Of a DNA stretch of 48,144 nt, positions 15,483-23,472 are shown in pieces (position 1 is the stretch's first letter; every line of letters starts with the position of its first letter). Origin of the DNA: Verrucomicrobiota bacterium (GTDB lineage Bacteria; Verrucomicrobiota; Verrucomicrobiia; Opitutales; Opitutaceae); the NCBI GenBank assembly GCA_023433275.1, contig JAEZDN010000064.1, positions 1 to 48,144 of the forward strand. Reading direction: 5' to 3'. The notes beneath the pieces are model-generated. The model saw only the letters and a program-made list of their open reading frames with translations. It made no database searches and had not been told where the DNA came from. Made by a program: the position numbers and the translations under genes.

Positions 15483-15706
15483 ATTGGCCACGAAAACCGC
15501 GAAAAGCACAAAAACATTTATGCTCCGAACTACGGACGTGAGGGGTGGGCGGGCTTTGTGGGAGCGGTATTAGGCCCCGACAGATTGCACTCGTGGCGGA
15601 AGGGTCGGGACCTAGAGCCCTTCCCACCTCATCCCTCCGCGCCAGTCCTGGTGTTTCGGCCGCTTCCGGGCTGGCGTGTTCCTCTTTCGTGCTTCTTGTG
15701 TTTCTC
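15483..15706. repeat. Divergent spacer with CGAAAA/TTTCGTG words
   Basis: Next to queC lies CCACGAAAACCGCGAAAAGC; next to the GDPD start lies CTCTTTCGTGCTTCTTGTGT. They are roughly inverse, so the whole spacer can form an outer hairpin around the REPIN at 15558-15627. Both promoters must lie here, but no clear consensus boxes were found. Confidence 0.5.
15558..15627. repeat. REPIN-like inverted pair (GTGG-headed)
   Basis: GTGGGAGCGGTATTAGGCCC on the left is matched in inverse by GGACCTAGAGCCCTTCCCAC on the right, with GTCGGG/CCCGAC inside. The heads are GTGGGA on both ends. Confidence 0.65.
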
Positions 15707-16396
15707 GTGCCCGTTCCCCTAGTCATCGCCCATCGCGGCGCCTCCGCCGAGCAAACGGAAAACACGCTGGCTTCATTCCGCCGGGCCCTCGCCTTGGAAG
15801 CCGATGGCATCGAACTCGATGTTCGGTTTACCCGCGACGGCGTGCCGGTGGTGTTTCACGACTCATCCCTGCACAGGCTGAGCGGCGTCCGGGGAGGGAT
15901 CGCCGCGAAAAGATGGGCAGACTTGCGCACCGTGCGGTTGAAGGGCGGTCACCCGGTGCCTCGCCTCACCGAGGTGCTGCGGCTCACCCGCGGACTGGCG
16001 GTCGTGCAGCTGGAATTGAAAGTGGGGCCGGTCGAGCCGGTGATCAGGGCCATCCAGGCCGCGCGAGCCGGGGAGTGGGTTATCCTGGCCTCGTTCAACG
16101 CGCGCCTCGTCATGGAGTCGCGCGACCTGGCCCCGGGTATCCCGCGCATGTTGATATCCGAGGGCCGGGATGCTCCCGCGGCGCTGGTCCGCCGGCTCGC
16201 GGCCTGCGGGGCAGGGGGCATCAGCGTCAACCATCGCGCCATCCGCTCCGCCGCCTGGATCCAGCATTTTCAACGTCGGGGCTATTCCGTCTGGTGCTGG
16301 ACCGTGAACGAACCAGCCACGGCCCGGCGGCTGGCGGAATGGGGCGTCGACGCCCTGCTCGGCGATGATCCAGCCTTGCTGAAAACCATCGTTTAG
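15707..16396 (+). CDS. Glycerophosphodiester phosphodiesterase family protein
   Basis: The protein hydrolyses glycerophosphodiesters to glycerol-3-phosphate and an alcohol. The N-terminus reads VIAHRGASAEQTENTLASF, followed by ADGIELDVRFTRDGVPVVFHD. This supplies the HRG pair, the Glu-x-Asp metal ligands and the second catalytic His of the GDPD TIM barrel. The C-terminal WCWTVNEP is also typical. I chose the GTG giving VPVPLVIAHRG; further upstream the frame runs through repeat DNA. Predicted length is 229 residues, with no signal peptide, so it is probably cytosolic. Confidence 0.88.
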   Translation: MPVPLVIAHRGASAEQTENTLASFRRALALEADGIELDVRFTRDGVPVVFHDSSLHRLSGVRGGIAAKRWADLRTVRLKGGHPVPRLTEVLRLTRGLAVVQLELKVGPVEPVIRAIQAARAGEWVILASFNARLVMESRDLAPGIPRMLISEGRDAPAALVRRLAACGAGGISVNHRAIRSAAWIQHFQRRGYSVWCWTVNEPATARRLAEWGVDALLGDDPALLKTIV

Positions 16397-16442
16397 TTCT
16401 CTTTCGCCGGAGTTCCCATCGTCCGTAGGCGGACAAAAGTTG

Positions 16443-17300
16443 ATGACCATCGTCCACGACCCCCAATGCGCTGATTACGGCTCCTCGATGCGCCCCGAGC
16501 AGCCGGCCCGGGTGATCCGCGCCGCAGCCCGGATCCAAGATATCCACCCGGATTGGGCGTGGCGCCTGCCGTCGCCGGCAGCCGGGGAAACCATCTTGCG
16601 CGTCCATTCACCGGCCTTGTGGCAACGCCTCGGCCGCGGTCCCGACCTCGACGCCGACACCCCCTATTTCCCCGGCATCCTCGAGCATGCGCGCCGTGCG
16701 GTCGGCGCGGCGCTCGAGAGCGTCGCCCTCGCGCGAGGCGGGGCCAGGACGTTTTCGCTCATGCGGCCGCCCGGTCACCACGCTACCCGCACCCAGGCGA
16801 TGGGTTTTTGTTACTTGAACTCGATCGCCATCGCGGCCGCAGACGCCGCCGCCACGGGCTCGAAGGTGGCCGTGTGGGACTTCGACGCCCACCACGGCAA
16901 CGGCACCGAGGACATCCTGCGGGACCAGGCCGGGACCTTCTTCGCCTCCGTCCACCAATACCCCGGCTATCCCGGCACGGGCACGACCTCCTCCGGCAAC
17001 ATCGCGAACTTCCCCGTCGCTCCCCACACTCCCCGCGAACAGCACATGGCGGAACTGGCTCGATCATGGGACGCCGTCCAGGCGTTCCAGCCGGACCTCG
17101 TTCTCGTCTCCGCGGGGTTCGATGCCTACGCCAACGACCCCATCACCGAAATGTCCCTCGAAATGGACGATTTTGCCGAGCTGGGCCGCTGGCTTCGCCA
17201 GGCCGGGTTGCCCACGGCCGCCATCCTCGAGGGCGGCTATAGCACCGATCTGCCACTGCTGATTGACGCCTTCCTTTCGGCTTGGGACAAAGAAGCCTGA
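16443..17300 (+). CDS. Histone deacetylase family protein
   Basis: This zinc hydrolase belongs to the arginase/deacetylase fold (AcuC, acetylpolyamine amidohydrolase group). Key motifs are RPPGHHATRTQAMGFCYLNS with the catalytic His pair, DFDAHHGNGTEDI with metal-binding Asp and His, and SAGFDAYANDPITEM with the second metal Asp. It has 285 residues from the ATG at 16443; a TTG one codon earlier is possible. The acetylated substrate is unknown. It is followed by RNase D after 9 bp, so the two are probably co-transcribed. Confidence 0.92.
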   Translation: MTIVHDPQCADYGSSMRPEQPARVIRAAARIQDIHPDWAWRLPSPAAGETILRVHSPALWQRLGRGPDLDADTPYFPGILEHARRAVGAALESVALARGGARTFSLMRPPGHHATRTQAMGFCYLNSIAIAAADAAATGSKVAVWDFDAHHGNGTEDILRDQAGTFFASVHQYPGYPGTGTTSSGNIANFPVAPHTPREQHMAELARSWDAVQAFQPDLVLVSAGFDAYANDPITEMSLEMDDFAELGRWLRQAGLPTAAILEGGYSTDLPLLIDAFLSAWDKEA

Positions 17301-17309
17301 TTTTATTCC

Positions 17310-18422
17310 GTGAGTTCAGAACCCCACTACCAATTCATCAACCAGCCCGCGCAACTGCCGCCACTCCTGGCGGCGCTCGACCGATCCCCGGAGATCGCGC
17401 TCGATACCGAGGCGGACAACCTTTTCCGCTACAAGACGCGGGTCTGCCTCCTTCAGATCCTCGCGGGTGGCGAGATCTACCTGGTCGACCTCCTCGCCGA
17501 CCTGCCGCTCGACGGGGTCTGGTCCCGCCTCGCCGCCAAGCCACTGATCATGCACGGCAGCGACTACGACCTGCGCCTGTTGCATGGGGTCTGTGATTTC
17601 CGTCCGCTGAGCCTCTTCGATACGATGTTCGCCGCCCAGCTGCTCAGCATCCCGCGCTTCGGCCTCGCCGCCCTCCTCGAGCAGCACTTCGGCGTGAAAC
17701 TCGACAAGGATCACCAAAAGGCCAACTGGTCTCAACGGCCGCTCGATCGCGACATGCTCGATTACGCCGCGCTCGACGTGTATTATCTGCCCGCCCTGCG
17801 CGACCGGCTCCGCGACGAGTTGGTCCGCCTCGGCCGGCTGGAGTGGTTCGAGCAGAAATGCCGCTGGCAGATCGAAGTCGCGCGCGAGGGCTTCGCCCCC
17901 GCCGACGAGAACGACTGGCGCATTGGCGGCGCCGAGAAGCTCCGCGGCCGCGGGCTGGCGATGTTGCACGCCCTCTGGCATTGGCGCGAGAGTTGGGCCG
18001 AGAAGCTCAACACGCCCCCCTTCAAGGTCACCGGCAACGAACTCCTCATGCGCCTCTCGCGCGCCGCGGAGGAGGGCGCCTCGCCGGGCGAGCTCATGCA
18101 GGTTCACCTCGGCCGGCGTCACGACCGGCTCGCCCCGTCGCTCGCCGACGCCATCCGCCGTGCGTTCGACACGGATCCGCACTCGCTGCCCCGCCGGGAA
18201 CGGCGGCGTGATTTTGTGCCCATGGCGCCCGACGAGCTGGCGCGGCAGGATCGGATCAAAGCGGTCCGCGACCGGCTGGCGGCAGACCTGAAACTGGACC
18301 CCACCCTGATCGCCACCCGTTCGCAGCTGGCCCTCCTCGCCCGCGATCCGGCGGGCGTCGCCAACGTGCTTCTCCCCTGGCAGGCAAAACTCCTTTCCTC
18401 CGACCCCGCCTGGCCGGCCTGA
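17310..18422 (+). CDS. rnd: Ribonuclease D
   Basis: This 3'-5' exoribonuclease acts in tRNA 3' maturation. The DEDD exonuclease core shows IALDTEADNLFRYKTRVCLL (Asp and Glu), LIMHGSDYDLRLL (Asp) and YAALDVYYLPAL (Tyr and Asp). A C-terminal HRDC-type helical region follows (around LNTPPFKVTGNELLMRLS). Length is 370 residues, normal for Rnd. The start is GTG, 9 bp after the deacetylase gene. Confidence 0.93.
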   Translation: MSSEPHYQFINQPAQLPPLLAALDRSPEIALDTEADNLFRYKTRVCLLQILAGGEIYLVDLLADLPLDGVWSRLAAKPLIMHGSDYDLRLLHGVCDFRPLSLFDTMFAAQLLSIPRFGLAALLEQHFGVKLDKDHQKANWSQRPLDRDMLDYAALDVYYLPALRDRLRDELVRLGRLEWFEQKCRWQIEVAREGFAPADENDWRIGGAEKLRGRGLAMLHALWHWRESWAEKLNTPPFKVTGNELLMRLSRAAEEGASPGELMQVHLGRRHDRLAPSLADAIRRAFDTDPHSLPRRERRRDFVPMAPDELARQDRIKAVRDRLAADLKLDPTLIATRSQLALLARDPAGVANVLLPWQAKLLSSDPAWPA

Positions 18423-18500
18423 TTGCATCTCAATGGGTGGGCCGCTCCCGCGGGACGGCGCTCGACAAAAGTTGAGCCCCCACCACCCGGAACCCACCCC

Positions 18501-20216
18501 ATGTCCGAATCGGCCAACATCGCCCGCCACCTTCCCTTGATGGCGGCGCGCCAGCCGGATCATCCGGCCATCAAGATTCCACGCGGGCGCAGCAAGGACG
18601 GCCGGATCGATTATCTTTCCCTGACCTTTCGCGAGCTCGACGCGGAAGTTGATGCGTGGGTCGCCCTGCTTCGCCGGCGCAACGTGCAACCCGGTGACCG
18701 CGTCCTCGTGATGGTCCGCCAGGGCTTGCCTCTCATCGCGGCCGCCTTCGCCCTCTTCAAGTTGGGGGCGGTGCCGGTCATCATCGATCCGGGCATGGGC
18801 CGGAAATCCTTCCTCGCCTGCGTGGCGCGGTCCCAGCCGCGTGTCCTCCTCGGGATTCCTGTGGCGCAGGTTCTCAGCCACGTCTTCCGCTCCGCGTTCA
18901 AGTCGGTGGAAATCCGCGTCTGGGCCAGTGGCTCGCCGACCTCGCGATTGACTCCTTCCGCAGGGTCATCGCAAGGGACGACCCTGCCCGGTTGCGAAAT
19001 CGCCACCACCGCCCCGCAGGACCTCGCCGCCATCCTCTTCACCAGCGGTTCCACCGGCGAACCGAAGGGTGTTTGTTATGAACACGGCATGTTCGACGCC
19101 CAGGTGCGCCTCGTGCGCGACACGTATGGCATTCAGCCGGGTGAGATCGACCTGCCCATGCTGCCGATCTTCGCGCTCTTCAATCCCGCCCTGGGCATGA
19201 CCACGATCGTGCCGGAGCTCGATCCGGCGCGGCCGGGCACGGTTGACCCCGCAAAAATCGTCCAGGCCATCCAACAAGAAGGCGTCACCAATTCCTTTGG
19301 TTCCCCCACGCTCTGGCGAAAAATCAGCCGTCACTGCCGCGCCCGGAACGAAACGCTGCCGTCGCTCCGCCGCGTCCTCATGGCTGGCGCGCCCGTGCCG
19401 GCCTCCCTGTTCGCGAGTTTACGTGAGGTGATGCCCCACGGCACGCCCCACAGTCCTTACGGCGCAACGGAATCCCTGCCGGTGGCGACCATCGACGGCG
19501 GCACCGTCCTGGAGGAAACGTCCCGGGAGACCGCGGCCGGACGCGGCACGTGCGTGGGACGGCCCGTCGCGGGCATGCGGGTAAAGATCATCGCGCTGGT
19601 CGACGGCCCCGTCGTCACCCTGGCCGATGCGCGCGAACTTCCCGTCGGGGAAATCGGCGAGATCATCGTCGACGGCCCCGTCGTCACCAAGGAATACGAC
19701 GGGCTTCCCGCCGCCACCGCCCTCGCCAAGATCATCCATCGCGGCCCGACCGCGCGGGATGAAACCTGGCACCGCATGGGCGATCTCGGTTACCTCGACG
19801 CGGCGGGCCGGCTCTGGTTCTGCGGACGCAAGGCGGAGCGGGTCGATACCGCTGACGGTCCGCTCTACACGGAACAGGTCGAACCCATCTTCGGCGCCCA
19901 CCCCGACGTGGCTCGCGTGGCGCTCATCGGCGCCGGACATGATCGTCGCCGCCCGGCGATCGTGGTGGAACCGCGGTCGCGCGACGTGGTGGCCACGCCG
20001 TCGCTCCGCCGCAAACTCGTGCGCGAACTCCGCGCGCTCGGCGCGCAGCACCCGCACACCGATCTGATCCGCCTGGCCTACCTGCACCCGCGCCTGCCGG
20101 TCGATGTCCGCCACAACGCGAAGATTCACCGCCTGGCCCTGGCCCGCTGGGCCGTGAACCATCAAGGTTACGAAATGGACAAGCGGGATGTGCCCGCCGC
20201 CGCCCTGCAGCGCTAG
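18501..20216 (+). CDS. oleC: OleC-like beta-lactone synthetase (AMP-binding)
   Basis: This ANL-superfamily enzyme probably turns a 2-alkyl-3-hydroxy acid into a beta-lactone with ATP in long-chain olefin synthesis. The ATP loop LFTSGSTGEPKGV begins at residue 179 and YGATES at residue 320; a C-terminal WHRMGDLGYLD follows. The pairing with an OleD-type reductase just downstream is the main reason to choose OleC over a generic acyl-CoA ligase. The start ATG at 18501 gives MSESANIARHLPLMAARQPD. A GC-rich hairpin at 18962-18985 encodes a Ser/Gly-rich loop just before the ATP-loop strand. Length is 571 residues. Confidence 0.82.
   Translation: MSESANIARHLPLMAARQPDHPAIKIPRGRSKDGRIDYLSLTFRELDAEVDAWVALLRRRNVQPGDRVLVMVRQGLPLIAAAFALFKLGAVPVIIDPGMGRKSFLACVARSQPRVLLGIPVAQVLSHVFRSAFKSVEIRVWASGSPTSRLTPSAGSSQGTTLPGCEIATTAPQDLAAILFTSGSTGEPKGVCYEHGMFDAQVRLVRDTYGIQPGEIDLPMLPIFALFNPALGMTTIVPELDPARPGTVDPAKIVQAIQQEGVTNSFGSPTLWRKISRHCRARNETLPSLRRVLMAGAPVPASLFASLREVMPHGTPHSPYGATESLPVATIDGGTVLEETSRETAAGRGTCVGRPVAGMRVKIIALVDGPVVTLADARELPVGEIGEIIVDGPVVTKEYDGLPAATALAKIIHRGPTARDETWHRMGDLGYLDAAGRLWFCGRKAERVDTADGPLYTEQVEPIFGAHPDVARVALIGAGHDRRRPAIVVEPRSRDVVATPSLRRKLVRELRALGAQHPHTDLIRLAYLHPRLPVDVRHNAKIHRLALARWAVNHQGYEMDKRDVPAAALQR
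18962..18985. repeat. REP-like hairpin inside oleC
   Basis: AGGGTCATC-GCAAGG-GACGACCCT is a 9-bp stem with one mismatch, lying within the coding sequence. The hairpin resembles the GGTCGTCGCAAG units at 8694-8757. It encodes a low-complexity SAGSSQGTTLPG stretch. Confidence 0.45.
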
Positions 20217-20230
20217 GGCGCCTTCCACTT

Positions 20231-20304
20231 GTAGGGGCGCAGTCTTGCTGCGCCCTGAGGCAGGCGCCGCGAGGGACCGAAGGGCGCAGCAAGGGTGTCC
20301 TTAC
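20231..20304. repeat. REPIN-like inverted pair after oleC
   Basis: The left unit is GTAGGGGCGCAGTCTTGCTG plus CGCCC. The right unit is the inverse (GGGCGCAGCAAGGGTGTCCT then TAC). It starts 14 bp after the oleC stop. Confidence 0.7.
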
Positions 20305-20306
20305 AC

Positions 20307-20393
20307 TGGAGCCGGCCCGCCCTCGGGCCGGTTGGGTAAGAGCAGAAAAAGCGTTGCCCTCATCCCACCCGGGGCGAGGGCGCCCCGGCTCCA
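20307..20393. repeat. REP-like inverted element, GGAGCCGGGGCG family
   Basis: The element runs from TGGAGCCGGCCCGCCCTCGG to GGCGAGGGCGCCCCGGCTCC. It is a reverse-oriented copy of the element at 33496-33584, and its right half matches the single unit inside oleD (21185-21207). Confidence 0.65.
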
Positions 20394-20476
20394 GGAGAGC
20401 GCGGGGCACGGCCGTCACGACTCGCTCGCGTTTCATCCGTGTCATCGGCGGGGAAAGACGCTTTCGTTTTCCGGTC

Positions 20477-21568
20477 GTGCCCACCGTCAGCAAAAATCTT
20501 CCCGTCTTCATCACCGGCGCCAGCGGTTTCATCGGCGGCAAGCTGGCTGAGCGCCTGCTCGCGGATGGGCGCCGGGTGCGCGTGCTGGCCCGCAGACCGC
20601 TACCCGGACTCGAGGCGCTCGGAGCCGAGGTGATTCCCGGTGATCTGCACGATCGTCACGCCTTGGAGCGGGGTTGCGAGACCGCCGCTACGGTGTTCCA
20701 CGTCGCCGGACGCGTTGGCGTGTGGGGTCCGCCGGAGGATTTCTTCCGCGTGAATGTCGAGGGCACGCGCCACCTGCTCGCCGCCTGCCGGGCCGCGCGC
20801 GTGCCGCGCCTCGTTTATACCAGCTCGCCGAGTGTGGTTTATAACGGCGGCGGCCTGCGCAACGCGAATGAGTCCGCCCCGCTGTGCACCCGCGCGCCGT
20901 GTGCGTATCCCACGAGCAAAGCCGTGGCGGAGCGCGAGGTGCTCGCCGCGCACGGTGCCGATCTGGCCACGGTGGCACTCCGTCCCCACCTCGTGTTCGG
21001 CCCCGGCGACAAGAACCTGGTGCCGCGGGTCATCGCCCTCGCCCGCGCCGGCAAGCTCAAGATCGTCGGCTCGGGCCAAAATCGGGTGGACCTGACGCAT
21101 ATCGACAACGTGGTCGACGCCCACCTCCGCGCCGAGCACGCCCTGCTCGCCGGCTGCGCCGCGTCGAGCCCGCCACCCGTTGGAGCCGGGGCGCCCCCGC
21201 CCCGGAATCTCGCGCACGCCACCAGGAACCCGCTAGCGTGGCGTGGTCCAGGCGGTCGCGCCTATTTCATCACCAACGGCGAGCCCGTCCTCCTCTGGGA
21301 TTGGATCAACGAGGTCCTGCGCGGCGTCGGCGTACCCGAGATCAAATCGCACGTCTCGCTACCGGTCGCCTACGCCGCTGGCGTGGTGCTCGAAACCGCC
21401 TGGCGCGTGCTGGGCCGCAACGGCGAACCGCCGATGACGCGTTTCGTCGCCAAGGAACTCGCCACCGACCACTGGTTCGACCTCACGGCCGCGCGCCGCG
21501 ACCTCGGCTATCAACCGCTGGTGACCATGGCCAAGGCCACCGCCGAGGTGATCGCGCTCAACCGCTGA
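20477..21568 (+). CDS. oleD: OleD-like NAD(P)-dependent 2-alkyl-3-oxoalkanoate reductase
   Basis: This extended short-chain reductase probably reduces the beta-keto acid made by OleA to the beta-hydroxy acid used by OleC. The nucleotide motif GASGFIGGK is near the N-terminus, YTSSPSVVYNGG gives the Ser region and YPTSKAVAE the YxxxK pair. The start is set at GTG 20477 (VPTVSKNLPVFITG); upstream codons read through repeat DNA. Residues about 226-260 are a Pro/Ala/Gly-rich insertion containing a REP unit. It overlaps the convergent PEP-CTERM gene by 11 bp. Length is 363 residues. Confidence 0.85.
   Translation: MPTVSKNLPVFITGASGFIGGKLAERLLADGRRVRVLARRPLPGLEALGAEVIPGDLHDRHALERGCETAATVFHVAGRVGVWGPPEDFFRVNVEGTRHLLAACRAARVPRLVYTSSPSVVYNGGGLRNANESAPLCTRAPCAYPTSKAVAEREVLAAHGADLATVALRPHLVFGPGDKNLVPRVIALARAGKLKIVGSGQNRVDLTHIDNVVDAHLRAEHALLAGCAASSPPPVGAGAPPPRNLAHATRNPLAWRGPGGRAYFITNGEPVLLWDWINEVLRGVGVPEIKSHVSLPVAYAAGVVLETAWRVLGRNGEPPMTRFVAKELATDHWFDLTAARRDLGYQPLVTMAKATAEVIALNR
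21185..21207. repeat. REP-like unit inside oleD
   Basis: TTGGAGCCGGGGCGCCCCCG plus CCC matches the unit TGGAGCCGGGGCGCCCTCGC found between genes at 33496 and, inverted, at 20374-20393. Here it is translated as part of VGAGAPPPRN. Confidence 0.65.
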
Positions 21569-22271
21569 TCGGCTTCGCCGCGCGGCGGCGCCACACGACC
21601 ACGCCAAGCGCCATCGCGCCCGCAACCGCCGCCCAGGTGGACGGTTCCGGAATCGGGGATGGCGCGCCGAGGGTATTCAGCGGATTGTCGAAGGCCTGGA
21701 TGTCCCTGCTTCCATTCCAGATATAGACCTTCGCGTGCTTCCGATTGTAGATGTCCAGGTCATCGCCCATGAAGGTGGGCGAAGTCGGCAGAATGAACTC
21801 GCCGTCGGTGAAGAGGCCGCCGCTGTTCTTCTCCAGTTGGAAGGAAAAATTGGTCACCCGATATTCCGATCCGTAAGCCGTAAACCGGGGCAACGCGAGC
21901 GACTGGGCCTCGGTGAAGAAACCCGTGGTCACCGTGAGCCCGTCCGTCGTGCCGCCATTGAGCGCATTGTCCATGACGATTCCCACCCCGGTTGTCTGCG
22001 TGTGACTGAACATCACTGAGCCATCCAGATTATAGATGGTGAGTCCGAGGCTCAGCCCCGCGAAGCTCTTCTGCGTCGCGAACGCGTCCACGATCGGCGC
22101 GCCCGAATCGTAGGAAAAAGTGACCGTAAACGGCACTTGATGGTTGGTATAACTCGGCCAACTGCCGGTCTGCACCAGATAAGTGCCATGCCCCTCAAAC
22201 TCGACGATGACGGCGCGGGCCATGCTGGTCGCGAACAAGGTTCCGAGGAAAAGCGTCTTTGAGAATCTCAT
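21558..22271 (-). CDS. PEP-CTERM sorting domain protein
   Basis: The exported protein has 237 residues with an N-terminal signal peptide (MRFSKTLFLGTLFATSMARA). It ends in a PEP-CTERM tail: PEPSTW, a hydrophobic helix AAVAGAMALGVVVW, then RRR. Such tails are processed by exosortase in exopolysaccharide-producing Gram-negatives. The middle part is beta-rich, with no recognised enzyme motif. ATG 22271 is preferred over the GTG six codons upstream because it starts the signal peptide properly. The function is unknown. Confidence 0.9.
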   Translation of the reverse strand: MRFSKTLFLGTLFATSMARAVIVEFEGHGTYLVQTGSWPSYTNHQVPFTVTFSYDSGAPIVDAFATQKSFAGLSLGLTIYNLDGSVMFSHTQTTGVGIVMDNALNGGTTDGLTVTTGFFTEAQSLALPRFTAYGSEYRVTNFSFQLEKNSGGLFTDGEFILPTSPTFMGDDLDIYNRKHAKVYIWNGSRDIQAFDNPLNTLGAPSPIPEPSTWAAVAGAMALGVVVWRRRAAKPISG

Positions 22272-22359
22272 GCCCTGAGATTTTGCCACCCTTCCCGGCA
22301 GGCAATTGATCTATGCGTCCCAAGGCTACGCATTCCTACGTAGGACGCCCACACGTAGT

Positions 22360-23181
22360 CTACCCCTGCCGCTGCCGCACGGCCTCGAAGAGGGTGATGA
22401 TCGTCGCCATGGCGACGTTGAGTGAGTCGGCCTGGCCGGCCATGGGGATGCGGATGAGGACGTCGGAGTTCTTCATCCAGAATTCGCTCAGGCCGTATTG
22501 CTCGCTGCCCATGATCACCGCGAGGGGCCCGCGCAAATCAGTCTGCGTATAGATGTTCGTCGTGTGTGGAGTGGTGGCGGCGGTACGGATACCCTTTTCG
22601 TGCAACCACGCGCGCACCGCGGCGCTTTCCGAAACGACCACCGGGACGGAGAACAACACCCCCGTCGAGGCGCGCACGACGTTGGGATTGAACAGGTCGG
22701 TCACCGGGTCGCACACGATCACGGCATCGCAGCCGGCGGCGTCCGCGCTGCGCAGGATCGTGCCGAGGTTGCCGGGCTTTTCGATCGATTCGACCACGAG
22801 CAGGAACGGATTCGCTCCAAGCGTCAGGTCGTCGAAGTTCCGCTTCCACTGCGGCGCCAGCATCAGCAACCCGTCGGGTCGCTCGCGATAGGCCACCTTC
22901 GCGAAGGCGTCCTTGGACAATTCGAAAAGCTGGGCCCCGGCGGCGCGGGCCTGCTCGATCAGCGCCGGCTCGTTCTCGCCGAGGAACCAATCGGGACTGA
23001 AATAAAATTCCCGCGGCTTCACGCCTTTCTCCAGGGCGCGACGAATTTCGCGATAGCCCTCGACCAGGAACAACCCGGCCTCGTCGCGCTCGCGGCGCTC
23101 GCGCAGCTTCACGAGTTGCTTCACGCGGGGATTCTGGAGGCTGGTGATCTTCTCGGCGGTCAAGGTGGCACCACGAAACAC
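22360..23181 (-). CDS. TrmH/SpoU family RNA 2'-O-methyltransferase
   Basis: This SPOUT-fold methyltransferase targets a ribose in tRNA or rRNA. The substrate-binding N-domain begins ITSLQNPRVKQLVKLRERRE. The knot contains NLGTILRSADAAG, VMGSEQYGLSEFW and a closing IPMAGQADSLNVAMA. It resembles RlmB/TsnR-type proteins of about 260-270 residues. The start is uncertain: GTG at 23181 falls in the repeat arm TTTCGTGTGTTTCGTGG, while TTG at 23163 gives MTAEKITSLQNP, the more usual N-terminus. It is divergent from the RlmD-like gene across a nested palindrome. Confidence 0.9.
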   Translation of the reverse strand: MFRGATLTAEKITSLQNPRVKQLVKLRERRERDEAGLFLVEGYREIRRALEKGVKPREFYFSPDWFLGENEPALIEQARAAGAQLFELSKDAFAKVAYRERPDGLLMLAPQWKRNFDDLTLGANPFLLVVESIEKPGNLGTILRSADAAGCDAVIVCDPVTDLFNPNVVRASTGVLFSVPVVVSESAAVRAWLHEKGIRTAATTPHTTNIYTQTDLRGPLAVIMGSEQYGLSEFWMKNSDVLIRIPMAGQADSLNVAMATIITLFEAVRQRQG

Positions 23182-23472
23182 ACGAAATACACGAAAGAGC
23201 CAATCAGGAATGAAGCCCGAACCCGCTTAACCACGAATGAACACGAAGGGACACGAATGCGAGGCAACCAAACCCAAAACCACAGATACACACGGATCGA
23301 CCCAGATCCCAATCCCCCGACCATTCAGGCCATCTGTGTGAATCTGTGTTCATCTGTGGTCTCCAAGGTTCGATCCATGCGTGTCCCTTCGTGTTCATTC
23401 GTGGTTTAACCCGGGTTTTGTCTTCCCCCGCTTCGTCCCGTGGCCTTTCGTGTGTTTCGTGGGCAAAAAGAA
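23165..23472. repeat. Nested 300-bp palindrome between two RNA methyltransferase genes
   Basis: There are three pairs of arms. Outer: CACCACGAAACACACGAAA (23170) with TTTCGTGTGTTTCGTGG (23446). Middle: CCACGAATGAACACGAAGGG (23231) with CCCTTCGTGTTCATTCGTGG (23386). Inner: CCACAGATACACACGGAT (23280) with GTGTTCATCTGTGG (23346). Both genes have candidate GTG starts inside the outer arms. No gene is seen between them. Confidence 0.85.

Noticed and set aside
15475..15560. preQ1 riboswitch upstream of queC
   Set aside because: I looked for the compact hairpin with an A-rich tail near the start codon and found only repeat words.
15475..15810. An N-terminal extension of QueC
   Set aside because: It reads through repeat DNA and the divergent spacer; the family N-terminus (MKVVVLCSGGMDS) begins at 15474.
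15707..20216. Biosynthetic cluster joining glycerophosphodiesterase, deacetylase, RNase D and oleC/oleD
   Set aside because: The functions are unrelated and the gaps before oleC and between oleC and oleD hold separate sequences; only the oleC-oleD link is supported by known pathway logic.
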